A DNA stretch of 64,000 nucleotides from Klebsiella oxytoca NBRC 105695 (lineage in GTDB: Bacteria; Pseudomonadota; Gammaproteobacteria; Enterobacterales; Enterobacteriaceae). The stretch covers positions 1 through 64,000 of the forward strand of contig NZ_BCZK01000005.1 of assembly GCF_001598695.1 (NCBI RefSeq), given 5' to 3'. Both the position numbers and the translations under genes were made by a program. Every line of letters begins with the position of its first letter. The stretch's first letter is position 1. The notes below the pieces were generated by a model. The model saw only the letters and a program-made list of their open reading frames with translations. It searched no databases and was not told the origin of the DNA. This document shows, piece after piece, positions 8,228-17,183 of this stretch.

Positions 8228-11200
8228 ATGGCGCTAAGTGACTTACTGCAACAAGCTTGCTTTCAGGCCAAAAAATTGAAATCCACCGTGTTGCCCTCTG
8301 ACTATCCGGCATGGGTGATTTTCTTTAGCGTCAGCGATGGCAAAGAGCGGGCGCATATGCATATCGCCAGCGGAACCAGCTTCGATCTCGCCTGGCTGGC
8401 GGGGGCCAGAGCGCTGCAGGAGTGGCGTAAAAAGCAGGCCAATGAACCGCAGTGGCTGCGTATCGACGTTGTGGACAGCGTGGAAAAGCTCAGCTGGCAC
8501 TCCCTCAATGAGAAATTCAGAGTCACCAAGCGCAACTATTTTCGCTTTGGACTCGCGTTTGACCCGCAGTTTAGCTGTGCGATGCTAGAGCAGGAAATCG
8601 CCGGCAACGCGCTGCTCTACGACGGCGACAATGGCGTCGTCGCGCCGAATAGCGTCAATTTGCAAAACTACGGCCAGCGGCGGTTTAAGCAGACGCTTAG
8701 CTGGCCGGAGGATCCGCAGCAGCCTCTGTGGCGTTTTAAAACCCAGGCGGTCTTTTGCGATCGCTTTGGCGTAAAAGTCATTGAACATGCCGGGAGGGGC
8801 TCCGGCTATCGCGCCATTGGGGAAAACTGGCAGCAAGCGTGCCTGGCTGAGGTGATTAAAAAAGGCAGCGATTATCTGGCCCGTCAGGTCAGGAAAGACG
8901 GGCTGTATCATTATGGCTGGTTTCCCTGTTTCGATCGCCCGGTCCGTTCCTATAACGCGCTGCGCCACGCCAGCTCGACCTATTCGCTGATCGAAGGCTG
9001 GGAAGCGACGCGCCTGCCGTCGGTTCGCCAGGCCATAGACCGGGCGATTGCGTATCTGGTAAGCACGCTGATTGAGGTGCGGACGTTGGATGATGGGCGC
9101 GAGGCAGCGTTCCTCTGCGACGTTGGCGAGGAGATCAAGCTTGGCGGTAATGCCGTCAGCATCCTGGCGCTGGTAAAATATACCGAAACGACCGGAGACC
9201 GGCAGTACCTGCCGCTGATGGCGCAGCTGGCGACCGGTATTGCCTGGATGCAGGATCCGCAAAGCGGCCAATTTGTTCATGTATTAAATAGCCACGATCT
9301 GTCGTTGAAGGCCAAATTCCGCATTATCTACTACGATGGCGAAGCGGCGTTTGCCTTGATGCGCCTGTACGGCCTGACCAAAGAGCCATTGTGGCTGGAC
9401 GTGGTGGAAAAAGCCTTCGCCTATTTCATTCAAAACAAACACTGGCAGCATCACGACCACTGGCTGAGCTACTGCGTAAATGAATTAACCCGCTTCCGCC
9501 CGGAGGAGAAGTACTTTCGTTTTGGTCTCAATAATGTGCGCGATCATCTTGATTTCGTACTGCATCGTGTGACGACCTATCCCACGCTGCTGGAGCTAAT
9601 GATGGCGGCGTCGGAAATGGTCACCCGGCTGGGCGCCTCGCCCGAGCACCGCCACCTGCTGGATGATTTTGACCAGCAAAAATTCTGGCAGGCGCTGGAA
9701 ACCCGCGCCCGCTATTTGCTGAACGGCTTCTTCTGGCCCGAGCTGGCGATGTTCTTTAAAAATCCCGCGCGGATCGTTAACAGCTTCTTTATACGCCACC
9801 ACAGCTACCGCGTACGTATCGATGACGTCGAACACTATCTCTCCGGCTTTATCGCCTATCAGAAATACCACTTAGCGGCAAAAAAGCCGTCGCTCCAGCA
9901 GGACAACGCGCCGTCGTCGATTGATGCGACGCCCGTTTTTCTGCTGGAGACGCTACGCGATGTCGGTAACGGTATCGAGGTGGCCGCCATGCGGCGGGCG
10001 AAGCTGTTCACCGAACATCTGCGCGCCGTACCCTGGCTGATTACCGCGACGTGGAATCCCGAATTACCCACGGTGGTCAAGGCGCTGAAGGCGCGGGGGG
10101 CGCTGCCCAAAGAGGTACCGGTTTATAACCTTTACCAGTGGTTAAGCGACTGCCTGGAGATGAACGCGATTGCGACGCTGGAGCCGCTGGTGGGGAGTAT
10201 TGAACTCAGGCATGTCGTCAATCCCGACGCGGACCTGCCGGTGGGAAAACAGAACTTCCTGCTACGCCCGCAGGGGAAAATTATCGAAGATTATATCGAT
10301 AGCGCCGGCAATATTCTGCTGCGTAAAAGCTTTGATGAGAAGAAAGGCAACCTGCGGCTCAGCGCTCTGGAAATTGCCCTCGCCGGGGGCGACGTCAAAC
10401 GCTTTACTCTGGAGGAGGACTTTTTTTCGTGGATGCTGGAAACCATGCTGGCGGGGAAAGGGCGTTGGCACTTTATCGTGGATAAAAATAAAACGTGGAA
10501 AAACTTCGTCTGTTCACGGCCAGCTCAGCGTATGGCCTGCTCATTAAGCGCCATTATTCACTCCCATCATCAGCTCTCTAACGGCGCGCTGAAAAGCTCA
10601 TATCGACACCTCCTGGAGCAGCCGGATCTCGTCGACCAGTTGATTATCCTCACCGATGAGCAGTGGCAGGATTTGCAGCAGGAGGGATTCCCGGCTACGC
10701 AGATGGCGGTGATCCCCAACCATCTCGATAACGGCAATATTCCGGCGAACCCGCAGAAAGTGCCGTCACAAACGGTTATCTACCTCGCGCGTTACTCGGA
10801 GGAGAAGCAGCACGCCTTACTGCTGAGCGCCTTTCGTAAAGTGCTGGCGGTTATCCCCGATGCGCAGCTGCACACTTATGGCGTAGGGCCGCTGCGGCGC
10901 AGCCTGAGCGCGCAGGTGGCGGAGTGGGGGCTGGCGCAGGCGATCCATATCAATGGCTTCACGTCCGATATCGCCCAGGCGCATAAAACGGCCTGCTGTA
11001 CCGTGCTTTGTTCGACTCAGGAAGGGCAGTCTATTTCCGCCGTGGAGGCGATGGCCTACGGTACCCCGCTGATTAGCTTTGCTATCAAATACGGTCCGCG
11101 CGACATCCTGCAGGACAGGCAAGCGGGGATGCTGGTTCCCTGCGGCGATGAAGAAGCTCTGGCGGCGGCGTTGATCAAGGTTATCGCGGACAAAACGCTA

Positions 11201-11371
11201 CAGCAAAGTATGCGGCAGGCCGCGCTGCGCAACGCTCAACGCTATTATGCCAGCGCCATCGCCGAACGCTGGGCAGCGTGGCTGCAGGCCAGCGAGCGGC
11301 TGATGGCAGCGCAGGCGAAGGCGGATATCGGCCTGGCCAGCAAGAGTCCACAGGCGGCAAGCGTTGGGTAA
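8228..11371 (+). CDS. Two-part protein: alpha/alpha-toroid-like N-terminal region plus GT4 glycosyltransferase (GtfA/TarM/Sdg-like)
   Basis: A 1047-residue protein without signal peptide or membrane helix, so probably cytoplasmic. Residues about 600-1020 look like the GtfA/TagE/TarM/Sdg group of GT4 enzymes: an [15 protein letters not shown] segment near 775, the acceptor-side [11 protein letters not shown] region, the nucleotide-sugar segment [13 protein letters not shown] (near 851) and the catalytic/donor motif [20 protein letters not shown] (near 931), ending in YGPRDIL. Residues about 200-480 contain repeated helices with Trp/Tyr-rich motifs ([22 protein letters not shown], HHDHWLSYC) resembling an alpha/alpha toroid; I do not recognise its exact family. 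Because staphylococcal Sdg enzymes glycosylate SD repeats, this gene next to an SD-repeat adhesin suggests a modifying role. That link is inference; donor sugar is unknown. Confidence 0.75.
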   Translation: MALSDLLQQACFQAKKLKSTVLPSDYPAWVIFFSVSDGKERAHMHIASGTSFDLAWLAGARALQEWRKKQANEPQWLRIDVVDSVEKLSWHSLNEKFRVTKRNYFRFGLAFDPQFSCAMLEQEIAGNALLYDGDNGVVAPNSVNLQNYGQRRFKQTLSWPEDPQQPLWRFKTQAVFCDRFGVKVIEHAGRGSGYRAIGENWQQACLAEVIKKGSDYLARQVRKDGLYHYGWFPCFDRPVRSYNALRHASSTYSLIEGWEATRLPSVRQAIDRAIAYLVSTLIEVRTLDDGREAAFLCDVGEEIKLGGNAVSILALVKYTETTGDRQYLPLMAQLATGIAWMQDPQSGQFVHVLNSHDLSLKAKFRIIYYDGEAAFALMRLYGLTKEPLWLDVVEKAFAYFIQNKHWQHHDHWLSYCVNELTRFRPEEKYFRFGLNNVRDHLDFVLHRVTTYPTLLELMMAASEMVTRLGASPEHRHLLDDFDQQKFWQALETRARYLLNGFFWPELAMFFKNPARIVNSFFIRHHSYRVRIDDVEHYLSGFIAYQKYHLAAKKPSLQQDNAPSSIDATPVFLLETLRDVGNGIEVAAMRRAKLFTEHLRAVPWLITATWNPELPTVVKALKARGALPKEVPVYNLYQWLSDCLEMNAIATLEPLVGSIELRHVVNPDADLPVGKQNFLLRPQGKIIEDYIDSAGNILLRKSFDEKKGNLRLSALEIALAGGDVKRFTLEEDFFSWMLETMLAGKGRWHFIVDKNKTWKNFVCSRPAQRMACSLSAIIHSHHQLSNGALKSSYRHLLEQPDLVDQLIILTDEQWQDLQQEGFPATQMAVIPNHLDNGNIPANPQKVPSQTVIYLARYSEEKQHALLLSAFRKVLAVIPDAQLHTYGVGPLRRSLSAQVAEWGLAQAIHINGFTSDIAQAHKTACCTVLCSTQEGQSISAVEAMAYGTPLISFAIKYGPRDILQDRQAGMLVPCGDEEALAAALIKVIADKTLQQSMRQAALRNAQRYYASAIAERWAAWLQASERLMAAQAKADIGLASKSPQAASVG

Positions 11372-11413
11372 CCGTCCGTGTCCGTTTCCCCTGCGCTTGC
11401 CGCAGGAGAGGCC

Positions 11414-12382
11414 ATGAGGCGAGTCGTCGCGCTGCTGCTGGCCTGCGGCGGCTGTGCGCCGCTGCTGGCCCGCGACGTGGTGCAGGTTGCCCGCTGCGTG
11501 CCAGGATCGCTGCTGCACAATCATCATCTGGAAAAAGCGCACGTTGTCGATGAGTTTCATATTTATTACAGCCTGCAGGGTAAGGACGCCCTGCAATACC
11601 CGCAGGATAGTACCGGCGATGGCGTGCCGGATGTCGTGAAAGACATCGCGAGCCAGCTCCAGGCTGCAAAATATCTTTACACCTCGCTGCTGGGTCTACG
11701 CCCGCCGCTGCAGCAGAAAATTTATACCCAGGCCCGACAAATTAATATCTACCTGCTGACGCTTCCCAAAGGTCACGGCCTGGCCTTTGACCGCGTGGCG
11801 GCGGAAACCATGAGCGATGGCGCGACGCTCCCCTGCGGTTTAAAAATTGTCCTCAATGCGGCCCGGCGGCCGGCGCGCAACGTTACGCCCGCCCATGAAT
11901 TGTTCCATTTGTATCAGTACGGCTACGCGGTTTTTAAACAGAAATGGTATCTGGAAGGCATGGCGCGCTGGATGGAAAATGCATTCAGGCCCGCGGAGCA
12001 AAGCATCTTGCCGTTAGCCGCCCCGCCCGTTTGCGAAAATTATTTCTCGCGCGGCTACGGCGCGGCAAGCTTTTGGGCCAGCCACGCGCAGCAGTCGTTT
12101 GCCGCCACCATATTGCCGGACCACGCGCTGGCGTATCGCTACATCGACGGTAGCCCGGTGTTTAAAATTCAGGTTTTACCGGGTGGGGCGATGCTCGCGC
12201 CGTTTTTTCAACAGCTTGCGCTTAATAGCGAGGGCATTTCACGTGAGATGAGGCTGGCTAATACCCGCTGGAGTGAAAAACAGCAGCGTGACGGACGGTT
12301 TAATAACCAGATATGCCAGGCGCTGGCAGCGACTGCAAAAAGAGAGGGTAATAAAAAACCCGCAGCGCGGGTTTTAGATTAG
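11414..12382 (+). CDS. Putative secreted zinc metallopeptidase (HExxH gluzincin-like)
   Basis: A 322-residue protein. ATG 11414 is preferred because AGGAGAG precedes it at good spacing; an upstream GTG (11378) lacks a ribosome site. A short hydrophobic N-terminus ends near residue 20 (APLLA), so export is likely; LLAC could also be read as a lipobox but is unusually close to the start. Residues 161-165 are HELFH, and WYLEGMARW supplies a plausible third zinc ligand, Glu181. An acidic DSTGDGVPD motif near residue 65 looks calcium-binding. It lies 42 bp after the glycosyltransferase and probably belongs to the adhesin locus, perhaps trimming or releasing the adhesin; that role is inference. Its last codons run through the hspQ terminator. 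Confidence 0.7.
   Translation: MRRVVALLLACGGCAPLLARDVVQVARCVPGSLLHNHHLEKAHVVDEFHIYYSLQGKDALQYPQDSTGDGVPDVVKDIASQLQAAKYLYTSLLGLRPPLQQKIYTQARQINIYLLTLPKGHGLAFDRVAAETMSDGATLPCGLKIVLNAARRPARNVTPAHELFHLYQYGYAVFKQKWYLEGMARWMENAFRPAEQSILPLAAPPVCENYFSRGYGAASFWASHAQQSFAATILPDHALAYRYIDGSPVFKIQVLPGGAMLAPFFQQLALNSEGISREMRLANTRWSEKQQRDGRFNNQICQALAATAKREGNKKPAARVLD
12355..12375 (-). terminator. Terminator of hspQ, also usable on the plus strand
   Basis: AAAACCCGC and GCGGGTTTT form a 9-bp stem around AGC, with A- and T-runs on both sides. It lies immediately downstream of hspQ on the minus strand and inside the last codons of the plus-strand metallopeptidase gene. Confidence 0.85.
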
Positions 12383-12696
12383 TTGCGCAATCGCGGCGCC
12401 TGCAGCTGCTGGCGTATGGTTCTCGCCAGCTCGTCCAGAGACGGTTGCTCCGGATGCTCGTCGCTGGGCTCGCTGCTTAGCTGCGCTTCTGCAAGATAAG
12501 TGTGAATCGGCTGGCCATCGTCATCTTCCATCACCACGTGATACCAGGGCGCAAGACGCAAATCGTCGTTAGCGGCGATTTCGTCTACTTCCGGCTCCGT
12601 GAGCGAATATTCTGGATCGACATCGACGATTACGCCCAGGTAGCCCAGAAGCGTGTGGCGAACTTGTTGGCCAATACCGAATTTGCTGGCTATCAT
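12379..12696 (-). CDS. hspQ: Heat shock protein HspQ
   Basis: This 105-residue protein matches E. coli HspQ along its length, from the [14 protein letters not shown] start to the QAPRLRN end. HspQ binds hemimethylated oriC DNA and acts as a Lon specificity factor. ATG 12696 has GGGAGG 5 bp upstream and gives the E. coli length; a GTG two codons earlier is not needed. It is convergent with the metallopeptidase gene, with a 4-bp overlap. The next gene on the same strand is rlmI, as in E. coli. Confidence 0.97.
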   Translation of the reverse strand: MIASKFGIGQQVRHTLLGYLGVIVDVDPEYSLTEPEVDEIAANDDLRLAPWYHVVMEDDDGQPIHTYLAEAQLSSEPSDEHPEQPSLDELARTIRQQLQAPRLRN

Positions 12697-12755
12697 AAGC
12701 ACCTCCCGGGTTACATGATTACCTGCTATATGCGGGCCGATTCTCCATTTTCAAG

Positions 12756-13958
12756 TTACATAATGCGACAAGCAAACCCTTTCAGATACAGCCCTTCCGG
12801 ATAGGTTGCAATCACCGGGTGATCGGCAGCCTGACGGAACTGTTCTATAAATTGTACATCACGTCCGGCATCCAGGGCGGCATCGGCGATGATTTTCTGA
12901 AATAAATCGGTGGTCATCAGGCCGGAGCAGGAGAAGGTCAACAGAATGCCGCCGGGGTTCAGGAGCTGGATCGCCAGCATATTGATATCTTTATAGCCGC
13001 GGCAGGCGCCCATCAGCTGGCTTTTGTTTTCGACAAACTTTGGCGGGTCCATCACGATGACATCAAACTTTTCGCCTGAATCGCGATATTTACGCAGCAG
13101 CTTGAACACATCGTCACGGACGAATTCCGCTTTCGATAAATCCAGCTTATTCAGCTCAACGTTCTGTCTGGCGACGTCCAGCGCTTCCTGCGACGTATCG
13201 ACGCTGACAACCTGACGGCAGCCGCCCATCAGCGCAGAGATGGCAAAACCGCCGGTATAGGAGAAGCAGTTCAGCACACGTTTATCCGCAACATAGCGAC
13301 GCGTCGCCAGGCGGCTGTCGCGCTGGTCAAGGTAATAGCCGGTTTTGTGGCCGCCCTGAATGTCGACCAGCAGCTGCATACCGTGCTCGGTAATCGGCAG
13401 CAGGGCAGGCGGCAGTTCACCGACCACCGGCCCCTGCGCCAGCTCCAGGCCCTCTTTTTTACGTACCGCGACATCGCTACGATCGTAGATGGCGCAGTTC
13501 GGGAACAGCGTTTGCAGCGCGCTGACAATTGACGCGCGCTGATATTCAGCGCCGGCGCTCAGCAGCTGCAGCACAAAAAAGTCGCCAAAACGATCGATGG
13601 TAACGCCCGGCAGGCCGTCGGATTCTCCGGCAATCAGGCGGTAGCTATCGAGCCCGTCGCGGGCCGCCAGCCACTCACGCCAGGTGTGCGCCTGCTGCAG
13701 GCGACGCTCGAAAAAGGCGTTATCAATGGCTTCAGTGCGATCGAAGCTCCAGACGCGGGCGCGGATCTGCGACGAAGGCGAATAGGCGCCGCGGGCCAGC
13801 CATTTTCCCTGTGCATCCACAATATCGATGGTTTCACCTGAACGGGCTTTACCTTCCATCCGGGCGACGGCGCCGGAGAAAATCCACGGATGGCGACGCA
13901 GCAGGGATTTCTCGCGTCCTTTGGTTAACACTAAGCGGGGGAAAATGGAGTCTGTCAT
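12756..13958 (-). CDS. rlmI: 23S rRNA m5C1962 methyltransferase RlmI
   Basis: A 400-residue protein with an N-terminal PUA domain ([22 protein letters not shown]) and a C-terminal SAM-dependent methyltransferase domain. Motifs visible are [34 protein letters not shown] and FSCSG, including the catalytic Cys region. It methylates C1962 of 23S rRNA. Start 13958 (MTDSIF) follows AAGGT and fits the family; an earlier in-frame start 11 codons upstream is less likely. Its place beside hspQ is the E. coli order. Confidence 0.97.
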   Translation of the reverse strand: MTDSIFPRLVLTKGREKSLLRRHPWIFSGAVARMEGKARSGETIDIVDAQGKWLARGAYSPSSQIRARVWSFDRTEAIDNAFFERRLQQAHTWREWLAARDGLDSYRLIAGESDGLPGVTIDRFGDFFVLQLLSAGAEYQRASIVSALQTLFPNCAIYDRSDVAVRKKEGLELAQGPVVGELPPALLPITEHGMQLLVDIQGGHKTGYYLDQRDSRLATRRYVADKRVLNCFSYTGGFAISALMGGCRQVVSVDTSQEALDVARQNVELNKLDLSKAEFVRDDVFKLLRKYRDSGEKFDVIVMDPPKFVENKSQLMGACRGYKDINMLAIQLLNPGGILLTFSCSGLMTTDLFQKIIADAALDAGRDVQFIEQFRQAADHPVIATYPEGLYLKGFACRIM

Positions 13959-14148
13959 GGAGCTACCTTTAAGCAACGGGAATATCGGCACTAAAAAACG
14001 GCGCGTAGATTAGCACAAGTGGCTGTGGCAAGCACCATTCCACCGCTATCGGCAGGTGAGCGTTTCGGCACAAAATGCAGGCGCTTTGGCACAATAAAAA
14101 TCTCGCCGCGATCTTACAGTATTTCCTCAACCGACGGAGGAAAATACG

Positions 14149-14703
14149 ATGAAAACAGGATTGAAATGGGCTGTCGCAATAATGGTTATTATGAGCGGAA
14201 CGGCGAATGCCGCAGCGTTTAGCGTCAGCAGCGTAGATATGCGCGATGGCGGGTCTCTGGCGCAGAATCACTGGTTTGGCGGCTTTGGCTGCACCGGCGG
14301 CAATGTATCACCGCAGATCGCCTGGCAAAATGCCCCCGCGGGTACCCGTAGTTTCGCGGTGACCGCATATGACCCGGATGCGCCGACCGGGAGCGGCTGG
14401 TGGCACTGGACGGTGGTGAATATTGCCCAACAGGTGACAAGTTTAGCCGCTGGCGCCGGAGACAAAAATAACGCTAAACTGCCTGCCGGGGCGGTACAGG
14501 GGCGCAATGACTTTGGCTATGCGGGTTTTGGCGGCGCGTGCCCGCCGGCCGGAGATAAACCTCATCGCTACCGCTTTACGGTCTGGGCGCTTGATACCCC
14601 GACGCTGCCCATTGATAGCGCGGCCAGCGGGGCGTTAGTCGGATTTATGTTACACAGCCACGCCATCGCCAGCGCGCAGTTAACGGCGCTGGCCGTAAGA
14701 TAA
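14149..14703 (+). CDS. YbcL-like periplasmic Raf-kinase-inhibitor/PEBP-family protein
   Basis: A 184-residue PEBP (YbhB/YbcL) protein with a signal peptide of about 22 residues (cut after TANA/A). Conserved ligand-pocket motifs are visible: YDPDAPTGSGWWHWTVVNI and GAVQGRNDFGYAGFGGACPPAGDKPHRY in overlapping pieces, with HRYRF following. It closely resembles E. coli YbcL, which in uropathogenic strains dampens neutrophil migration. GGAGGAAAA precedes the ATG. The gene downstream is an AraC regulator, like E. coli ybcM after ybcL, so the two travel as a pair. It is inserted between rlmI and acyP. Confidence 0.9.
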   Translation: MKTGLKWAVAIMVIMSGTANAAAFSVSSVDMRDGGSLAQNHWFGGFGCTGGNVSPQIAWQNAPAGTRSFAVTAYDPDAPTGSGWWHWTVVNIAQQVTSLAAGAGDKNNAKLPAGAVQGRNDFGYAGFGGACPPAGDKPHRYRFTVWALDTPTLPIDSAASGALVGFMLHSHAIASAQLTALAVR

Positions 14704-14716
14704 CAAAAAGGGCGGC

Positions 14717-15508
14717 ATGATGCGGAATATCAATTTTCACCATAATGCGCTAACGGCGGCGGAAATTACCACCCGCCGTCTATGCAAACTGCACCGCGTC
14801 ACGCTGTTCTCGCCCGCGATCTGCCGGGTAAACCGCGGCAGTAAGGTCATTGTGCAGGGAGCCAGCGAGATGCTGGCAACGCCGCAACAGCTGATCATTT
14901 TGCCCGCCGAGGTGGAGCTGGAAGTCATAAATCAGCCGGAAAACGGGCTGTTTTGCTCCGATCTGCTGTCACTAACGCCCGAGCTGTTGGCCGATTTTAA
15001 GCATCGCTATATGAGCGAACCGCAGGTCGGTCGTTTGACTTCGCTTTGCGCGCCGCTGGTGCCGGAACTGTCGTTTATGTGGCAGAGCGTTCTGCAGGCG
15101 GTGCGGGAAGGGCTTTCGGCGGAGTTACAGCATCATCAGGCGATGGGGTTGCTGCTGGCGTTGTATCAGGCCGGATACGCCGGACCGCTGCTTAACGAAC
15201 GGCGCGACGACATAACCGGTCAGGTCAGGCAGATTATTATGCTGTCGCCTGCCGAAGCGTGGAGCGTGGCGAAAGTCGCAAAAATGCTGTTTCTTGGCGA
15301 ATCGACGCTGCGCCGCCGTTTGCAGCAGGAGTCCCGGAGCTTTCGCCAGATCGTGGAAGAGGTGCGGATGGCCTACGCGCTGGGGCAATTACAGTCGACG
15401 TCGCGGCCCATTGGCGACATTGCGCAAAGCAGCGGCTATCTGTCAGGCTCGCGCTTTACCGCCCGTTTTCGTCAGCACTATGGATTATTACCAAAGCATG
15501 TACGCTGA
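14717..15508 (+). CDS. AraC-family transcriptional regulator (YbcM-like)
   Basis: A 263-residue regulator with a C-terminal AraC double helix-turn-helix (about 165-260; [20 protein letters not shown], then [21 protein letters not shown]). The N-terminal half carries no obvious sugar-binding signature, as in YbcM/AdiY/GadX-type members. It lies 13 bp after the ybcL-like gene and pairs with it as ybcLM does in the E. coli DLP12 prophage. Target genes are not evident from sequence; autoregulation of the pair is an inference. Confidence 0.88.
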   Translation: MMRNINFHHNALTAAEITTRRLCKLHRVTLFSPAICRVNRGSKVIVQGASEMLATPQQLIILPAEVELEVINQPENGLFCSDLLSLTPELLADFKHRYMSEPQVGRLTSLCAPLVPELSFMWQSVLQAVREGLSAELQHHQAMGLLLALYQAGYAGPLLNERRDDITGQVRQIIMLSPAEAWSVAKVAKMLFLGESTLRRRLQQESRSFRQIVEEVRMAYALGQLQSTSRPIGDIAQSSGYLSGSRFTARFRQHYGLLPKHVR

Positions 15509-15560
15509 AAGAATTTGCTATCCTCTGTCATTGAGTCAATGTCCGGAAAGGAGAGAAAGC

Positions 15561-15842
15561 ATGGCAACGGTTTGCACGATGGCGTGGGTATACGGTTCCG
15601 TTCAGGGCGTCGGATTTCGCTATTCTACCCAGCGCGAGGCGCTACAGCTTGGGCTAACGGGATACGCGCGCAACCTAGACGACGGCGGCGTGGAGGTGCT
15701 TGCCTGCGGAGAGCCGGAGCAGGTGGAGAAACTTATCGCCTGGCTGAAAGCCGGTGGGCCGCGCAGCGCGCGGGTGGACAGGGTTCTGACCGAGCCGCAT
15801 CAGCCTACCAGAGAGTGGCAGAAATTCGCCATTTTGTATTAG
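15561..15842 (+). CDS. acyP: Acylphosphatase
   Basis: A 93-residue acylphosphatase that hydrolyses acyl phosphates to carboxylate and phosphate. The active-site pattern is [18 protein letters not shown] (Arg in GVGFRY) followed by [13 protein letters not shown], whose Asn is the second catalytic residue. ATG 15561 follows AAAGGAGAG. Length matches E. coli YccX (92 residues). It converges with tusE, overlapping by 4 bp. Confidence 0.96.
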   Translation: MATVCTMAWVYGSVQGVGFRYSTQREALQLGLTGYARNLDDGGVEVLACGEPEQVEKLIAWLKAGGPRSARVDRVLTEPHQPTREWQKFAILY

Positions 15843-16168
15843 ATACACTTTACCGGTTTAGGCAGACCGGCGATTTTTGTCGCCTGCTTAGCCGGGCCTT
15901 TCGGAAACAGGCGGTAAAGATAGCGGCTGTTGCCTTTCTCTTCGCCGAACTTGTTCGCCATGGCTTTCACCAGCATGCGTATTGCCGGTGAGGTGTTGAA
16001 TTCCAGATAAAAATCGCGCACGAAGCGCACGACTTCCCAGTGTTCAACGGACAGGGCGATGCCCTCCTGTTCAGCAATAACGGTCGCCATCGCCTCGCTC
16101 CACAGGGTCGTATCCTTCAGATAGCCTTCGCTATCGGTCTCTATTTCGTTGCCTTCAAAGATAAACAT
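15839..16168 (-). CDS. tusE: Sulfur relay protein TusE
   Basis: A 109-residue DsrC/TusE protein, last carrier of the TusA-TusBCD-TusE relay that hands sulfur to MnmA for 2-thiouridine in tRNA. The C-terminus ends in GLPKPVKCI with the conserved penultimate sulfur-carrying Cys. The conserved REFY-like segment appears as [17 protein letters not shown]. It sits between acyP and yccA as in E. coli. Confidence 0.97.
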   Translation of the reverse strand: MFIFEGNEIETDSEGYLKDTTLWSEAMATVIAEQEGIALSVEHWEVVRFVRDFYLEFNTSPAIRMLVKAMANKFGEEKGNSRYLYRLFPKGPAKQATKIAGLPKPVKCI

Positions 16169-16203
16169 GATTCTTCACATACCGCTGAAAATGGCGGCAG
16201 TGT

Positions 16204-16235
16204 AGCAAAAAATAAGGCCCCGCATAAGCGGGGCC
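16204..16235 (-). terminator. Rho-independent terminator of yccA
   Basis: GGCCCCGC and GCGGGGCC form an 8-bp stem with a 4-nt ATAA loop (16216-16235). On the minus strand it is followed by TTATTTTTT, a classic terminator placed right after the yccA stop. Confidence 0.9.
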
Positions 16236-16256
16236 TGAGTAGAGCCGGAGAGAGGA

Positions 16257-16916
16257 TTAGTCTCTGCTGGCGAAGCCAAGGATGCTCAGCAGGCTGACGA
16301 AGATGTTGTACAGCGAGACGTACAGGCTTACGGTCGCGCGGATGTAGTTGGTTTCACCGCCGCGGATGATGTTGCTGGTCTCAAACAGGATGGCGCCTGA
16401 AGAAATCAGGATAAACACCGCGCTGATCGCCAGATGCAGAGCCGGCAGCTGCAGGAAAATATTGGCAACCATACCGATAAGCACCACAACCACGCCCGCC
16501 ATCAGCATGCCGCCGAGGAAGGACATATCTTTACGGGTCGTCAGCACGTAGGCCGAGCAGCAGAAAAACACCAGCGCGGTTCCGCCCAGCGCCAGGCCAA
16601 TCAGATCGCCCATGCCCGCAGACAGGTAGGCATTGAGCATCGGCCCCAGGATATAGCCAAGGAAGCCGGTAAAGGCAAACGCGGAAATAATGCCGGTAGG
16701 TTTATTTGCCGTTTTATAGGTCAGGAACATCAGGCCATACATGCCGACCAGCGTCAGAATCAGACCCGGCGAAGGCAGCATCAGTACCGTGCTGGCCGTC
16801 GCCGTAATGGCGGAAAATGCCAGCGTCAGGCTAAGCAAAAAATAGGTGTTCCGCAGAACTTTATGCGTGCTAAGCAGCGATGAACGGTCACGCGACGATG
16901 TAATTATACGATCCAT
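16257..16916 (-). CDS. yccA: BAX-inhibitor-1 family membrane protein YccA (FtsH modulator)
   Basis: A 219-residue inner-membrane protein with seven hydrophobic segments and the Bax-inhibitor-1 signature. It matches E. coli YccA in length, N-terminus ([19 protein letters not shown]) and C-terminus ([14 protein letters not shown]). YccA is an FtsH substrate and modulator. Genes on either side keep the E. coli order up to serT, except for the extra oppA-like gene. Confidence 0.97.
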   Translation of the reverse strand: MDRIITSSRDRSSLLSTHKVLRNTYFLLSLTLAFSAITATASTVLMLPSPGLILTLVGMYGLMFLTYKTANKPTGIISAFAFTGFLGYILGPMLNAYLSAGMGDLIGLALGGTALVFFCCSAYVLTTRKDMSFLGGMLMAGVVVVLIGMVANIFLQLPALHLAISAVFILISSGAILFETSNIIRGGETNYIRATVSLYVSLYNIFVSLLSILGFASRD

Positions 16917-17183
16917 GAGTCACTCTCTTATGACAGATGTAATTAATAATGAAGCATAAAAAAAACGAGGCCGAAGCCCTAATGCTTTTACCCATCTTTA
17001 CTCAAAGTAAACGGGCTGGATTCAGCATTTTATTCCAGTAAAAGACTAATAAGTGGAATTTTTATTCATTTGCTTTCTGTGGCCAGATCGAAATCTGATA
17101 ACTAACTGAAAAATATTGCGTTATAGCCATTCTGCGACTAACTCTGGAGAGGGTACAAACGAAGCGTAACAAAGGCAAGGGAT
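16917..17183. other. Divergent yccA / oppA-like promoter region
   Basis: A 267-bp, AT-rich gap between divergent genes. It should contain the promoters of both yccA and the OppA-like gene. No coding sequence, strong palindrome or RNA structure was recognised. The OppA-like gene has GGCAAGGGAT before its ATG. Confidence 0.5.
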
